A stretch of 64,000 nt of DNA. Origin: Microvirga ossetica (GTDB lineage Bacteria; Pseudomonadota; Alphaproteobacteria; Rhizobiales; Beijerinckiaceae). Where the stretch lies: positions 682,001-746,000 of the forward strand of contig NZ_CP016619.1 in NCBI RefSeq assembly GCF_002741015.1. The letters are read 5' to 3'. Below the pieces are notes generated by a model. That model ran no database searches, was not told where the DNA came from, and saw only the letters and a program-made list of their open reading frames with translations. The translations under genes and the position numbers were made by a program. This document shows positions 18,245 to 27,501 of this stretch, in pieces (the stretch's first letter is position 1; each line of letters starts with the position of its first letter).

Positions 18245-18778
18245 CTATCGTCCAGGCTTTAGAGCCGACGCCTGTTCTGGTGCCTGACGCTTACTGCCAC
18301 CAGTCTGAGCGACCATTACACCATTTTCCAGTTTGGGGAGCACTGCTTGAGCCGGACGTGTTGGCGCTCGTGGCGGAGTTGGAGGCAAGCTCCGGATGGA
18401 GCCTGTTTGGGAAACTCCGGTCTGCGACAGACGTGCCGGGGATGAGCTTGCATCAAGCGGCAGCCGGTCCGCAGGCACCTTCAGCTGAGCCTGGGTTCGG
18501 GTTTGGGCAAGACGCGCGATCTCATCCTGGGCATTACCGAGCTGGTTGCGCAGCCGAGCAAGCTCCGCGGTTGCATCTTGGGATTGTTCCCGCTCCCGCA
18601 GAAGCTGCTTTTGGCTGTCTTGAAGTGTGGTGATACGATCCTGCAACTGACGTTCAGTTTCAGCGCTGGACTGGCTTGAGACCGCAAGCAAGCTCCATCC
18701 TGCAGCGGCTCCCAACCCGAGGATCACAGTCACAGCCCTCTGCCAGTTGCCGAGCAACGGTGCCAAGGTCCGGATCAT
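18245..18778 (-). CDS. Membrane-anchored coiled-coil protein, unknown function
   Basis: Begins MIRTLAPLLGNWQRAVTVIL, a single N-terminal membrane anchor (hydrophobic to about residue 33), behind an ideal ribosome site CAGGAG. Residues 40-90 form a charged coiled coil (LQDRITTLQDSQKQLLRERE), followed by a Pro/Ser-rich disordered tail. This topology suits a cell-envelope scaffold or a plasmid-type entry/exclusion-like protein, but no family is recognised. Confidence 0.7.
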   Translation of the reverse strand: MIRTLAPLLGNWQRAVTVILGLGAAAGWSLLAVSSQSSAETERQLQDRITTLQDSQKQLLREREQSQDATAELARLRNQLGNAQDEIARLAQTRTQAQLKVPADRLPLDASSSPARLSQTGVSQTGSIRSLPPTPPRAPTRPAQAVLPKLENGVMVAQTGGSKRQAPEQASALKPGR

Positions 18779-19136
18779 TAGAACTCCTGTAATAAGGAAA
18801 CTGCGACGGCTGGGGCGACAGCCTTCATTGGTCAGAATAGACGAGCCGATATGCTCAGCACACTGGCCCTAGAGACGCTGAGCATAAGGTTGCTCTAGTG
18901 ACTTAATTATTAATTGCATTCTGCGCGACGCGACCATGGCCTCGGCTTTTCGCAGTGTTGCTCGTGTGGACGGCTGGTCAGAGGCTCAAGGTTCACCGCG
19001 TATCATCGCCCGCATCAAGTCATCGACTTCTTGTCAAAAAAGGTCTCTTAGCCGCACGACAGGTGGGGACGGGGAGAGTGGATTGGCTTAAACCGGGTTA
19101 TCGCGGGCTGACCAAGACACGAACGGGCCGGCACCT
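18779..19136. other. Intergenic; carries one copy of a recurring 15-bp motif
   Basis: No gene supported. Contains GACTTCTTGTCAAAAA at 19025-19040, one of five similar copies in the window. Confidence 0.5.
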
Positions 19137-19643
19137 TTAGATCGGACTAAGCTTCAGAAACAGATGAGCTGCCAATAGCGCGTCGTTTAAGGCGTCGTGC
19201 TGGGCACGCAGATGAGCAATATTGATACCTGCTTGCGAGCAAGCCTGACGGAGCTTGCCGGGAAGTCCGGATCGCTTGGCCAAAGCCATGGTGCAAAAGA
19301 AGCGATCTCTGGGATAAATCGGCTGTTCTGCACGCTCGAACTCGCGTCTTAACGTGTTGTATTCGTAGGCATAGTTGTGAGCAACGATTGTGACATCGCC
19401 TACGAAATCAATCAGATCGGAAACGACATGCTCAAAGTGCGGTTCGTCCTTCACATCAGCCAGCGAAATGCGATGCACTGCATAGCAGAAGGGGCTCATC
19501 ACTGACCGGGGCTTGACCCGTCGGACAAACGAGCGGGGGGAGATCGTCCCGCCGATGACCTCAACAGCGGCAATTTCGATGATATGATCGTAAGATTGCG
19601 CAGTTTCGACGTCAATGACAACGTACCTGTCTTCGGGCTTCAT
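19137..19643 (-). CDS. DEDD-type 3'-5' exonuclease (DnaQ-like)
   Basis: A compact 168-residue exonuclease domain. ExoI motif VVIDVETAQ (Asp, Glu metal ligands); ExoII region IVAHNYAYEYNTLRREF; ExoIII HDALNDALLAA, making it the DEDDh type. In ExoII the usual Asp of H-N-x-x-F-D is replaced by Glu (YAYEYN), which may keep metal binding or reduce activity. Homologous to the epsilon proofreading subunit of DNA polymerase III and to RNase T-like enzymes; as a stand-alone protein it probably trims DNA or RNA ends. A weak ribosome site precedes ATG. Confidence 0.85.
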   Translation of the reverse strand: MKPEDRYVVIDVETAQSYDHIIEIAAVEVIGGTISPRSFVRRVKPRSVMSPFCYAVHRISLADVKDEPHFEHVVSDLIDFVGDVTIVAHNYAYEYNTLRREFERAEQPIYPRDRFFCTMALAKRSGLPGKLRQACSQAGINIAHLRAQHDALNDALLAAHLFLKLSPI

Positions 19644-20186
19644 AGGGCAGTATCGTCGATAGTTGGCTGGAAAATCGGGGGCTGAGTCGCTTGTTGCTCA
19701 CGGGATACCGCAAGCCCGTTATGAATGGTACTGGGGCTCCAAGGTTCTAACGTCGCAGAGCATGCGACCAGCAATGGTGTCCTGTCGCCAGTTGGTGCAC
19801 CACTAATCAGGATCATGTGCTCACACCAGGCCATGTTGGATAACAACCGAAATCAGTCCAGCGACGTTCTGGCCAGCCCGAGGACCTCGTCGAGTGCGGC
19901 GCACCCTGGGCTCAGAACAAGAGCAAGTTGATACTCGCGTCGATCGGGTACCTGTCTGAAACTATTATATTAACCCGCTTTCTCGAACCTGTCCGGACAA
20001 CGACACCTTCCCATAGACGTCACATTGGGAGCAGTATCCTTCTCCATCAGTTGTTGGGCCCTGAATCATGGCGCAGACGTCAAAATCCAAGCGGCGGTCT
20101 CCCGGTCGGTCGATGGGGTACGTTCTTGCTACGTACTCCGTTACCTTGTGTTTGGGAGCAATTCTTGTTCCGGCCCCGCCTCGCGG
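19644..20186. other. Intergenic, no gene supported
   Basis: About 540 bp of frames without domain support. No hairpin, repeat or RNA gene recognised. Confidence 0.4.
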
Positions 20187-21428
20187 CTACAACCCGGACT
20201 GGATGGCATTGAGTAGCCGGAAGCGCATTGCGCCGTCATTGCTTTCGAGTGCGATCACGAAGCGCACACGCCCATGCTTCGAACTGTCGGCATAGCCCGC
20301 CAAGGTGCTGACGCCGGAAAAGGTGCCAGTCTTAAAGTGGGCGCCGTCGCCGCTGCGGAGCAGGCTGGCATGGGGCTCGAAGAGGTGCAGCAATTGGGCA
20401 AGGCCGCGGGCCGTGAAGCGGTTGCCGCGGCTGATGCCCGAGCCTTCCTCGAGTTGGATGGACTCGGCGAGGTCGTGCCTGACGAGCATCTCGTTCGCAA
20501 CCTGGAGCGACTTGTTGAGGCTGACGGGCCCGCCCAGGCGATGCCCGCCAATCTCCAGGAAGACTTGGTTAGCGATGTAGTTGTTCGAGCCTAGGAGCAG
20601 ACCGGCAAGGATCGTCGAAAGGGGGCGTGATTGGTAGTGAACGTAGACCGGCTCCAGGCCCTCAGGCACGACTCCAGTCGAGATCTTGCCCTTGACGCTG
20701 CCGCCGGCCCGCTCGATGAATGCAGCGATCAGCTCGCCGGCATATTGCAGGCCCACCGTAGGGTTCTGGGTCAGGCTGATGCGACCGTGACCCTGGGCGC
20801 GCCGTGCCAGGAACTGGCTTATAGCGAACGGCGTGATCGGGGTCTGCTCCTCGGCGGAGCGGACCGTCTTGCCCTTGCGCACGGCGTGGATCGTGTTGAA
20901 GTTCACCGCGAGCGCGGAGTTCAGCGCATCGTAGGCCTCGTCGGTGGCCTCAATGCCCGGGATACGGATGTCGGAGGGGTAGTAGCTCGCGTCCAGCACG
21001 ATGCCGCTGAGCGGCTGCTTACCGATTGCGGCGACCAGCGCCGGCGCGAGCTGAGCCAGCTCTTCGGAGATCAGAAAGGGATCGCCGCCACCGCGAATGT
21101 AGAGCACCCGGTCGCCGTCCAGGTAGAAGCGGGTCTTGAAGCGGTAGTCGGCACCCAGGACTTCCATCGCCAGCCAGGCGGTGACGACCTTGGCGACGGA
21201 GGCAGGCACAAAGGGCTTGTCGGCGTTCTGAGCGACCAGCTCGTTGCCCTTTTCGTCCATCACGAGCACCAGCCCCGACGGAGCGAGCGCTGCGAGCTTC
21301 TCCCTGGCACCGGCCAGGGCTTGGGCAGGCATCAGGAGCAGGGCGCAGGCGAAGGCGAGCAGGGGAGGCCCCATGAGGCCGCCAGCCCGTGCCCTCCAAT
21401 GCGTCGTTTGCGGTAATTGGCTCAACAT
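20187..21428 (-). CDS. dacB: D-alanyl-D-alanine carboxypeptidase/endopeptidase (PBP4-type, S13)
   Basis: A 413-residue penicillin-binding protein of family S13. It has a signal-type hydrophobic segment (LLAFACALLLMPAQALA), catalytic Ser-x-x-Lys in VPASVAKVVT, Ser-x-Asn in LLGSNNY, and Lys-Thr-Gly in HFKTGTFSG, in the order expected. It trims the terminal D-Ala of cross-linked peptidoglycan and cuts cross-links in the periplasm. Length is somewhat below PBP4 of E. coli (477) because the inserted domain II/III is short. The start used gives a 39-residue leader, and an internal Met at residue 19 may be the true start of the signal peptide. An 18-bp tandem duplication lies just upstream, likely in the promoter. 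Symbol by family, not by locus. Confidence 0.88.
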   Translation of the reverse strand: MLSQLPQTTHWRARAGGLMGPPLLAFACALLLMPAQALAGAREKLAALAPSGLVLVMDEKGNELVAQNADKPFVPASVAKVVTAWLAMEVLGADYRFKTRFYLDGDRVLYIRGGGDPFLISEELAQLAPALVAAIGKQPLSGIVLDASYYPSDIRIPGIEATDEAYDALNSALAVNFNTIHAVRKGKTVRSAEEQTPITPFAISQFLARRAQGHGRISLTQNPTVGLQYAGELIAAFIERAGGSVKGKISTGVVPEGLEPVYVHYQSRPLSTILAGLLLGSNNYIANQVFLEIGGHRLGGPVSLNKSLQVANEMLVRHDLAESIQLEEGSGISRGNRFTARGLAQLLHLFEPHASLLRSGDGAHFKTGTFSGVSTLAGYADSSKHGRVRFVIALESNDGAMRFRLLNAIQSGL

Positions 21429-21447
21429 CGCGCTATGGTCTCATTGG

Positions 21448-21483
21448 CCTACATGGAAGATTGTACCTACATGGAAGATTGTA
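21448..21483. repeat. Tandem 18-bp duplication upstream of dacB
   Basis: CCTACATGGAAGATTGTA occurs twice head to tail at 21448-21465 and 21466-21483, 20 bp upstream of the carboxypeptidase start. It may be a doubled operator or promoter element, or a recent slippage. Confidence 0.8.
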
Positions 21484-21541
21484 TTTGCTGACCTGATGGT
21501 TGGGAATGTCGCCCGTCGCACATCCCGGACGTAAGCGAAAA

Positions 21542-21760
21542 TCAAATGCGAGGGGTTAAGGGGAGGGTCTCCGTTCCCGCCAACCAGGCATGGGTTGCCG
21601 CCTCGCGGGCGGCCCGCTCGTCCTGGAAATCGTGATCGGTGATCGTCTCGAAGCCGCAGACGTGGCACTGAACAACATCGGCAAAGCCACCATCATGCGT
21701 GGCGAAGCTCAGGACGGATGCTGCGTCGCACGAACACTGTGGACAGAACCTCTGGCCCAT
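21542..21760 (-). CDS. Small zinc-ribbon protein
   Basis: A 72-residue protein with two Cys-x2-Cys knuckles (FCPQCSCD and CHVCGFET) spaced by about 20 residues, then an acidic helix (DERAAREAATHAWLAG). The pattern suggests one zinc ribbon, as in small phage or RNA/DNA-binding accessory proteins. ATG with GAGGGAG upstream. No partner gene; the function is unknown. Confidence 0.7.
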   Translation of the reverse strand: MGQRFCPQCSCDAASVLSFATHDGGFADVVQCHVCGFETITDHDFQDERAAREAATHAWLAGTETLPLTPRI

Positions 21761-22132
21761 GTGGCTCCCTCATTCCCCAACGATTTCTGCTGGGGAAGAA
21801 CGATTAACGCATATGGCGCCGCTTGCGAGCCAGGGAAGCCGCGACAAATTTGTGCAATGCACGACGCCAGTGGAGCCGGGCCAAGACGATCAAGTGTTCC
21901 ACTGCAAGGTCAAGATCTGGCATACCTTGGGTTAGTACCTGGGACATGAGCCCAAGGCAGCTATCCTCGGCTAGGCAGACCTTACCGAAGGGAAGGGGAG
22001 CCTCCTGGTTTGCCCTAGTGTCGGACCCTGGCCTCCCATGAGGGAGAACGGAAGGGCGCTCGACTTTGTACTTGGATCTCGTAGGCTAAGGCCGATGATC
22101 AATTCATCCCACAATCGCTAGCGGGAGATCGG
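21761..22132. other. Intergenic, no gene supported
   Basis: No hairpin or domain found. Contains the promoter for the oxidoreductase gene presumably. Confidence 0.4.
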
Positions 22133-23164
22133 ATGTCCTTACGGTTTCGCGCTGGACTGATCGGGTGCGGGTTCTACTCGAGAAATCATCTTCATGCCTG
22201 GCGTGACCTGGCAGCCGACGTTGAGCTGGTGGCAGTCTGCGACCGCGATGAACACAGGGCCAAGGCGGCGGCAGTAGCCTTCGATGTGCCGCGCTGGTAC
22301 GGCGACGCGGCTCGAATGTTCGCGACCGAGTCCCTCGACTTCGTGGACATCGTCACCACGATGCCGTCACACAAGTCGCTGGTCCTGCTGGCTGCCTCTC
22401 ACAAGGTGCCGGCCATCGTGCAGAAGCCCTTCGCGCCGACGTGGCAGGAATGCCTCGACATGGTCGATGCCTGCGGGGATGCCGGTGTGCCCCTCATGGT
22501 GCACGAGAACTTCCGCTTCCAGTCCCCGATCCGCGCGGTGCGGCGCATTCTGGAGGAGGGAACCATTGGTGAGCTCACCTGGGGACGCATCACCTGGCGC
22601 ACGGGTTACGACATCTATGCCGGCCAGCCGTACCTGGCATCAGAGGAGCGGTTCATCCTGCTCGATATCGGCGTGCACGTGCTCGATCTTGCCCGCGTGT
22701 TGCTCGGTGAGGTCGATCGGGTCTTCTGCGAGACGCAGAGCGTCAGGCCCGGCATCGCAGGCGAGGATGCAGCCACGATCATGCTGAGGCACGTCAACGG
22801 GGCCGTGAGCGTGGTGGATTGCAGTTATGCGGCCAGGCGCGACCCGGATCCGTTCCCGGAGGTTTTGCTCGAGATTGAGGGCCGACGCGGCAGCCTGATC
22901 CTGTCACCGGGTCTGGAGCTGCGCGTCACGAGCGATGGGACAACGACGGTGCATTCACTCCGCACGCCGCTTCTGCCCTGGACGTCCGAGCCCTGGCACG
23001 TGAGCCAGGAGAGCGTGCTCCATACCCAGAGGCATTGGGTCGAGTGCCTGAGGTCGGGGCGCGAACCGGAGACATCCGGGCGCGACAACCTGAAAACCTA
23101 TGCGCTGGTCGAGGCGGCTTACGAGAGTGCCAAAGCCCATCGAGCTGTGCGAGCAAATGCCTGA
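22133..23164 (+). CDS. Gfo/Idh/MocA-type NAD(P)-dependent oxidoreductase
   Basis: A 343-residue oxidoreductase. N-terminal Rossmann fold with GLIGCGFYSRNH glycine motif and acidic DRDEHRAK after strand 2 (prefers NAD); the sugar-binding catalytic region includes IVQKPFAPT (the usual Glu-Lys-Pro is Gln-Lys-Pro) and the histidine segment LLDIGVHVLDLAR. The C-terminal domain is an open-face beta sheet. The family oxidises or reduces sugars, inositols and related polyols; substrate cannot be told. Ribosome site GGGAGATCGG. It stands alone, without transporter or regulator. Confidence 0.9.
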   Translation: MSLRFRAGLIGCGFYSRNHLHAWRDLAADVELVAVCDRDEHRAKAAAVAFDVPRWYGDAARMFATESLDFVDIVTTMPSHKSLVLLAASHKVPAIVQKPFAPTWQECLDMVDACGDAGVPLMVHENFRFQSPIRAVRRILEEGTIGELTWGRITWRTGYDIYAGQPYLASEERFILLDIGVHVLDLARVLLGEVDRVFCETQSVRPGIAGEDAATIMLRHVNGAVSVVDCSYAARRDPDPFPEVLLEIEGRRGSLILSPGLELRVTSDGTTTVHSLRTPLLPWTSEPWHVSQESVLHTQRHWVECLRSGREPETSGRDNLKTYALVEAAYESAKAHRAVRANA

Positions 23165-23271
23165 GCCCGACGCCTCAGGTCATCTCGTGGATGAGCAGGG
23201 CCACCGCCTCTGGCGTGGCACAGCCCCGATCATACATTGTTGGCGGTCAGGAGGCGGCTATTGAACTCGAG

Positions 23272-23560
23272 TCACCCAAGCATTCCATGGAGCCACCATC
23301 GGCCGCCATCGTTGGCGGGGACATCACGGAAGATCCAATAGCGATCGCCTTGATCCGTCTCTAGGCGGTAGTAGTCGCGGACAGTCTTCTTCTCGTCGCC
23401 ATGCCGCCACTCAAACGTGATGCGTTCCGGCCCGTCGGCGCGGATGACCTTGTGGTTGACATGGCGCCAAATGAAGCGCGCCGGCGGATGATCCGGCAAG
23501 AGGGCGGTCGCTACGGTCTCTGGTCTCCGGTTTTGTCGCAGATCCGGATCAAGGACAAGA
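23272..23560 (-). pseudogene. C-terminal fragment of ImuB-like DNA polymerase Y
   Basis: Reads RPETVATALLPDHPPARFIW, then the block GPERITFEW, RDYYRLE, DRYWIFRDV and WWLHGM to the stop. These are the C-terminal domain (DUF6504-type) residues of ImuB, the accessory Y-family polymerase of the ImuABC mutasome. About 95 residues are left; the polymerase core, imuA and dnaE2 are missing. The fragment is cut at its 5' end by unrelated DNA. It is nonfunctional. Confidence 0.65.
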
Positions 23561-23742
23561 AAGCAATAGGTCAGTCGTGTCGCTCTCGTGCAGTGAGCAG
23601 GTATAACTGCTCGGCCAATGGTGTCCGCCGACTGCAGACCTATATCGCCTGTTACTTGTGCATTAGGTGGGTCATGTCAGTGCCGCCCAGGATCACGCGG
23701 ATAACCACAACGGACTGGGAGCCAAGCATCGACCGAATACGC

Positions 23743-24408
23743 TTAGGCGGATTGAGCGTGTTTGCCCGTCACAGCCTCAATCGCCTCAAAGCTCCTTGTG
23801 AGCGCTCGCCAAAGGTTGCCAATCTCCTCCGATCCAGGCGAGCCAGAGCTGAACTCGTTAACGCCGGCTCCATAGGCAAGGGAGAGCGACAATTCAGGGC
23901 TATGTGTAATCTGACCCGCCCATGTCGGAACATCGAGCGCCTGCATCGCCCCTCGTGCGTCCGTCACCATCGCGTCATCTGAGCCATTCTTGGCCGGCGC
24001 AGCGTTGATCACTGCCGCATAAGGCTTTTTCAGCTCACGGCAGACCTGGATCGTTGCCTGAACCGCGTCGACATCGAACAGCCCCGGACGCATGGGGATC
24101 ACGACAAGATCCGCGTGCCAGATCGCCTCGGCCACCGAGGCTTCGGCGTTGGGCGGCGTGTCGATCAAGACCCATTCGACTCCGTCTTGCCTCGCCTTCG
24201 CTAACGTGGCCGCGAGATGCTTGGTGCCAATGTGGAGCGGAAGATTCCCTGCGCCCCGAACCTGGTGCCAAAGGGCCAAGGAGCCCTGAGGGTCTGCGTC
24301 AATCAGGAGCGTCGGCCGGGAATGCTCGGCCATATAGCTCCCCAAATGCGCGGCAAGGGTGCTCTTTCCAGAACCGCCCTTGCGGGAAGCAAAAACCAAG
24401 ACATTCAT
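23743..24408 (-). CDS. ParA/MinD-type partition ATPase
   Basis: A 221-residue deviant-Walker ATPase starting MNVLVFASRKGGSGKSTLAA. The signature KGGSGKST (signature lysine included), switch I-like DADPQGSLALWH and Walker B-like VLIDTPPN are all present. It resembles the small ParA proteins near virulence and integrative element genes (VirC1-like) rather than plasmid ParA with an HTH. It probably forms ATP-dependent dimers that bind DNA nonspecifically and position cargo. No ParB or centromere site is next to it. Start chosen at Met with ribosome site GGGAGA; an in-frame upstream region is not conserved-looking. Confidence 0.88.
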   Translation of the reverse strand: MNVLVFASRKGGSGKSTLAAHLGSYMAEHSRPTLLIDADPQGSLALWHQVRGAGNLPLHIGTKHLAATLAKARQDGVEWVLIDTPPNAEASVAEAIWHADLVVIPMRPGLFDVDAVQATIQVCRELKKPYAAVINAAPAKNGSDDAMVTDARGAMQALDVPTWAGQITHSPELSLSLAYGAGVNEFSSGSPGSEEIGNLWRALTRSFEAIEAVTGKHAQSA

Positions 24409-24655
24409 GCCAGTTCTCCCAATCTGGGCAGATCGATGGTGATCGTGATTACGAGGCAGTAATTTCGTTTCAAAACTTTCCGAACACAAACGAGGCGCAT
24501 GTGCTCGGCTCGCTTGCTATCGTGGAAAGACCTGCTCGTTGTCCCGGATCGATCAGGCCATGCATAGTCGCGCGAATATGGTTAACAGAGTATTGCTCAC
24601 GGCAGCGGATTGACGATCTCATTCCATAACCGCGCTCACCCTGACATTCGCGTGT

Positions 24656-26103
24656 AGAACCCCGTTAGAAAGGTCACTCCTCTCCCCGTTACAAATGTCA
24701 CTCTCCCTGGGTGATGGTGCTGGGGAGATTGGGTCTGATGACGGTGATCGGGATGAGCCGGCCGGAGATCGATCGGGTTCACATTCTGCGGGACGTCGTG
24801 GCGGAGCGAATTACGGTGCGCGAAGCTGCCCAACTGCTGCGGATCACACGGCGCCAAGTGTTCCGATTACTCAAGGCCTATCAGACCGGTGGTCCCACGG
24901 CCTTGGTGTCGCGCCGGCGCGGCAAGCCCAGCAACCGCTCCTACCCGGCGGCGCTGCGGACCGAGGTGCTGGCGCTGATCACAGCCAACTATGCCGATTT
25001 CGGCCCGACGCTCGCCTGCGAGAAGCTCGCCGAGCGGCACGGCATCGCTCTGGGTGTCGAGACGATCCGGCGCTGGATGATCGCGGCGGGTCTCTGGCAG
25101 GAGCGCCGGCAGAAGCTCAAAGGGGTGCACCAGCCGCGCTATCGGCGCGACTGCGTCGGCGAACTCGTCCAGATCGACGGCTCCGAGCACTACTGGTTCG
25201 AGGATCGCGGCCCACCCTGCACGCTTCTGGTCTACATTGACGATGCCACCAGCCGGCTGATGCACCTGAAGTTCGTCGAGACCGAGTCGACCTTTGATTA
25301 TTTCCGATCGACCCGGGAGTACCTGGAGGCCTACGGCAAGCCGGTGGCGTTCTACTCCGACAAGCATGCCGTCTTCCGCGTCAACGGCAAAGGAGCGGTG
25401 GGCGGTGACGGCATGACCCAGTTCGGGCGAGCCCTGCATCAGCTCAACATCGACATCATCTGCGCCAACTCGCCCCAAGCCAAAGGCCGCGTCGAGCGCG
25501 CCAACGGCACCTTGCAGGACCGCCTGGTCAAGGAGATGCGACTGGCTGGGATCTCGACCCTTGAGGCGGGCAATGCCTTCCTGCCGGCATTCATGGCGGA
25601 CTTCAACCGCCGCTTTGCCAAGGCGCCCTACAGCGACAAGGACCTGCATCGCCCGCTCAGCGAGGACGATGAGCTGGATGACGTGTTCGCCTGGCGGGAG
25701 GAGCGGACGGTCTCGCGCAATCTGACCCTGCAGTACGACCAGGTGCTGTTCATTCTCGAGCCGAACGCGATCACGCTGTCCCTCGCCCGCCAGCGGGTGA
25801 CCGTCTACGACTATCCGGATGGGCGCTTTGCCATCAAGCACAAGGGCCTGGAGCTGCCCTACAGGCCCTTTGACCGACGCCAGCAGGTGGATCAGGCGGC
25901 GGTCGTCGAGAACAAGCGGCTGGGTCCGGTTCTGGCCTACATTGCCGAGCGGCAGAAGGAGCTCGACATGAGCCGGAGCAACAGCGCCCCGCGGCGGCGC
26001 GGCCAAGGCAAGAGCCTGTTCAAGGTGGGTTGAGCTCTCAGCAGTCACTCCCCGGAGGTGACATCTCTAATGAGGACAATCAGAGACTTGTCTAACGAGT
26101 TCT
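24656..26103 (+). mobile_element. Complete ISNCY/IS1202-type insertion sequence with long target duplication (1448 bp)
   Basis: Left end AGAACCCCGTTAGA and right end complement AGAACTCGTTAGA form imperfect inverted termini. Immediately outside lie identical 13-bp direct repeats GACATTCGCGTGT at 24643-24655 and 26104-26116. Long duplications are a hallmark of IS1202-type elements. It holds a single transposase. Confidence 0.82.
24738..26033 (+). CDS. ISNCY-type DDE transposase
   Basis: A 431-residue transposase. It has an N-terminal helix-turn-helix (VREAAQLLRITRRQVFRLLK), a second HTH (IALGVETIRRWMIAAGLW), then an integrase-like core. First Asp is in LVQIDGSEHYWFED, second in FYSDKHAVF, Glu in GRVERANGTLQDRLV. 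The C-terminal tail is basic. Start MTVIGMSRPEIDRVH is chosen because the homologous protein at 35279 also begins MTVVSMSA; an earlier in-frame ATG at 24711 is less likely. It is intact and likely active. It binds the two termini noted for the element. Confidence 0.9.
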   Translation: MTVIGMSRPEIDRVHILRDVVAERITVREAAQLLRITRRQVFRLLKAYQTGGPTALVSRRRGKPSNRSYPAALRTEVLALITANYADFGPTLACEKLAERHGIALGVETIRRWMIAAGLWQERRQKLKGVHQPRYRRDCVGELVQIDGSEHYWFEDRGPPCTLLVYIDDATSRLMHLKFVETESTFDYFRSTREYLEAYGKPVAFYSDKHAVFRVNGKGAVGGDGMTQFGRALHQLNIDIICANSPQAKGRVERANGTLQDRLVKEMRLAGISTLEAGNAFLPAFMADFNRRFAKAPYSDKDLHRPLSEDDELDDVFAWREERTVSRNLTLQYDQVLFILEPNAITLSLARQRVTVYDYPDGRFAIKHKGLELPYRPFDRRQQVDQAAVVENKRLGPVLAYIAERQKELDMSRSNSAPRRRGQGKSLFKVG

Positions 26104-26186
26104 GACATTCGCGTGTGCCAACCAAGTTGAAATGTCGCTGTTCGCAGGATGGGGAGGCTCAAGGCTGACATTTTGGCTTGCATCTA

Positions 26187-26588
26187 TCAGGAACCAGACG
26201 CTGGGTCATTCGGAAGTTGACCTGCTGGCTGGCTCAGCCGTCCAACATCTCTGCCAGCGCAACGTCGTCGGTCGAAGGCATCCGCCATCCGGTCAAACTC
26301 CGGAGGCGGCAGAAACCCGGTCGCCCGGCGGTCATTCTCATGCAGCCCACGATGAACGTGAACAGGAAGGCCGAAGCGGCCAGCCAGGATACCAACCGCT
26401 TCAATGGCTTTGGTTTCGGTGCTCGCCCACACGGCCGAGAGGTTGCCCAGATCCGCCTGGGAGGCGAAAGCCCGCATGCGGTGGACACCCTTATCCGAGA
26501 GATGCCACTGTGGGACCGGTGTCGTTGCCTCAACGACAACCTCAGGGTGGGTGATGACGTAGGCAATGCTCACGTCGACCTCCGGCAA
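26187..26588 (-). pseudogene. Truncated histidine phosphatase-family protein
   Basis: Begins MPEVDVSIAYVITHPEVVVE and keeps the branch-2 histidine-phosphatase pattern: TETKAIEAVGILAGRFGL and the motif GLHENDRRATGFLPPPEF. The normal continuation FFA-x-P...GWE is absent; the frame runs off into unrelated sequence after about residue 98. The 3' end is therefore lost near 26250, close to the ISNCY element. The typical nucleophilic RHG is replaced by the THP form seen in this subgroup. Inactive as encoded. Confidence 0.6.
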
Positions 26589-26900
26589 GACAAGTCAGCC
26601 TAACCGGCAAAGGGGATTGGTTTCACTGCCTATGGCGGATGCAGCCGGAGGAGCACCTTGCGATCTGGGCATCCACGAATTGTTTACCCTCACCGAGACA
26701 GGATCTGTGCACCGAGCGCGTGGTGTCTCTGCCCGAACAGAGACTCTGGTGTCAGTGGTGAATGGCACTGGAGGTGTCGGAGAGCTTCCTCTCCACTGAT
26801 GTCCTGGCTGAGGGTTTCAGACAGCACCCTCAGCCGGGGCGCGGACTGTCCGCAATCAACCCACGTCTGATGCATCGGTGCTGGCCAAGAGGAGACTGCC
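26589..26900. other. Intergenic, no gene supported
   Basis: No domain, hairpin or RNA recognised. Confidence 0.4.
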
Positions 26901-27170
26901 GTGGCCCGCTACTATTTTGACATCTTGGATGGCGCACAGTTCGTGCGCGACGATGAGGGCTCCGAGTTCGACAGCCCGGACGCTGCCGTGCAAGCAGCAG
27001 TCCGCGCGGCCACTGAGATCGGCCAAGGCCGGCTCGCAAGGGGCGAGACCAGCAATGTTGTCATTGAGGTGCGGGACGAGCGCAGCCAGCGGGTCTGCAC
27101 CATCAGAGCTTCGATGGAAATCGACTGGCACGTCTCACGGCCTCAGGGACCGCATCCCTGGAGCGCCTAG
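26901..27170 (+). CDS. DUF6894-type small protein (paralogue of 9608)
   Basis: An 89-residue protein beginning MARYYFDILDGAQFVRDDEG with GTG start and ribosome site AGAGGAG. Shares with the copy at 9608 the pattern ARYYFD...DDEG.EFDS.DAAVQAA, EIG, LARGE, V.I.VRDER, and the C-terminal motif SMEI. The family has no assigned role; the two copies and shared start suggest an old duplication. Ends just before a perfect hairpin terminator. Confidence 0.85.
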   Translation: MARYYFDILDGAQFVRDDEGSEFDSPDAAVQAAVRAATEIGQGRLARGETSNVVIEVRDERSQRVCTIRASMEIDWHVSRPQGPHPWSA

Positions 27171-27197
27171 TGGCGCAAGTCAGCCGATGTCAAAAGG

Positions 27198-27218
27198 AAC
27201 CCGGCGCAGAGCCGGGTT
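27198..27218 (+). terminator. Hairpin terminator of the DUF6894 gene
   Basis: Perfect 8-bp stem AACCCGGC / GCCGGGTT with 5-base loop, about 28 bases after the stop. No T-run follows, so termination strength is uncertain. Confidence 0.55.
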
Positions 27219-27297
27219 CGTGTCGATGGGACAGGAGCATCAAAAGGGCTGCTGATCAACGCCTGACGCCCTGGGTCCGTTCCTGCCGGATACCCGG

Positions 27298-27501
27298 TTA
27301 CACGCCCCTGCGGCTGCGGGAGAAATACCAGATCGCGGCGGCGACAATGATCACCAGCAGGATGATCCACCAGTAGTCTGCGATCCCTCGGACAGTTGCA
27401 GCGGGAGGAGCGCCGGGCGCGGGGGACGGGGCAGGGGTCTGCGCCCAGGCCGACGAAACAGCCAGGAAGAGAAAGCCCATCGAGGCTGTGAGTTTGCTCA
27501 T
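27298..27501 (-). CDS. Small secreted or membrane protein, WGxxGxxxxxxG-like tail absent
   Basis: A 67-residue protein. Signal peptide MSKLTASMGFLFLAVSSAWA, a Pro/Ala linker, then a C-terminal membrane helix YWWIILLVIIVAAAIWYFSR followed by positive residues. This suggests an inner-membrane protein with its middle in the periplasm. Ribosome site GGAGA. No family recognised; such proteins are common in Methylobacteriaceae. Confidence 0.65.
   Translation of the reverse strand: MSKLTASMGFLFLAVSSAWAQTPAPSPAPGAPPAATVRGIADYWWIILLVIIVAAAIWYFSRSRRGV

Noticed and set aside
24867..26048. 393-residue minus-strand frame inside the first ISNCY element
   Set aside because: Antisense to an intact transposase, no independent support.
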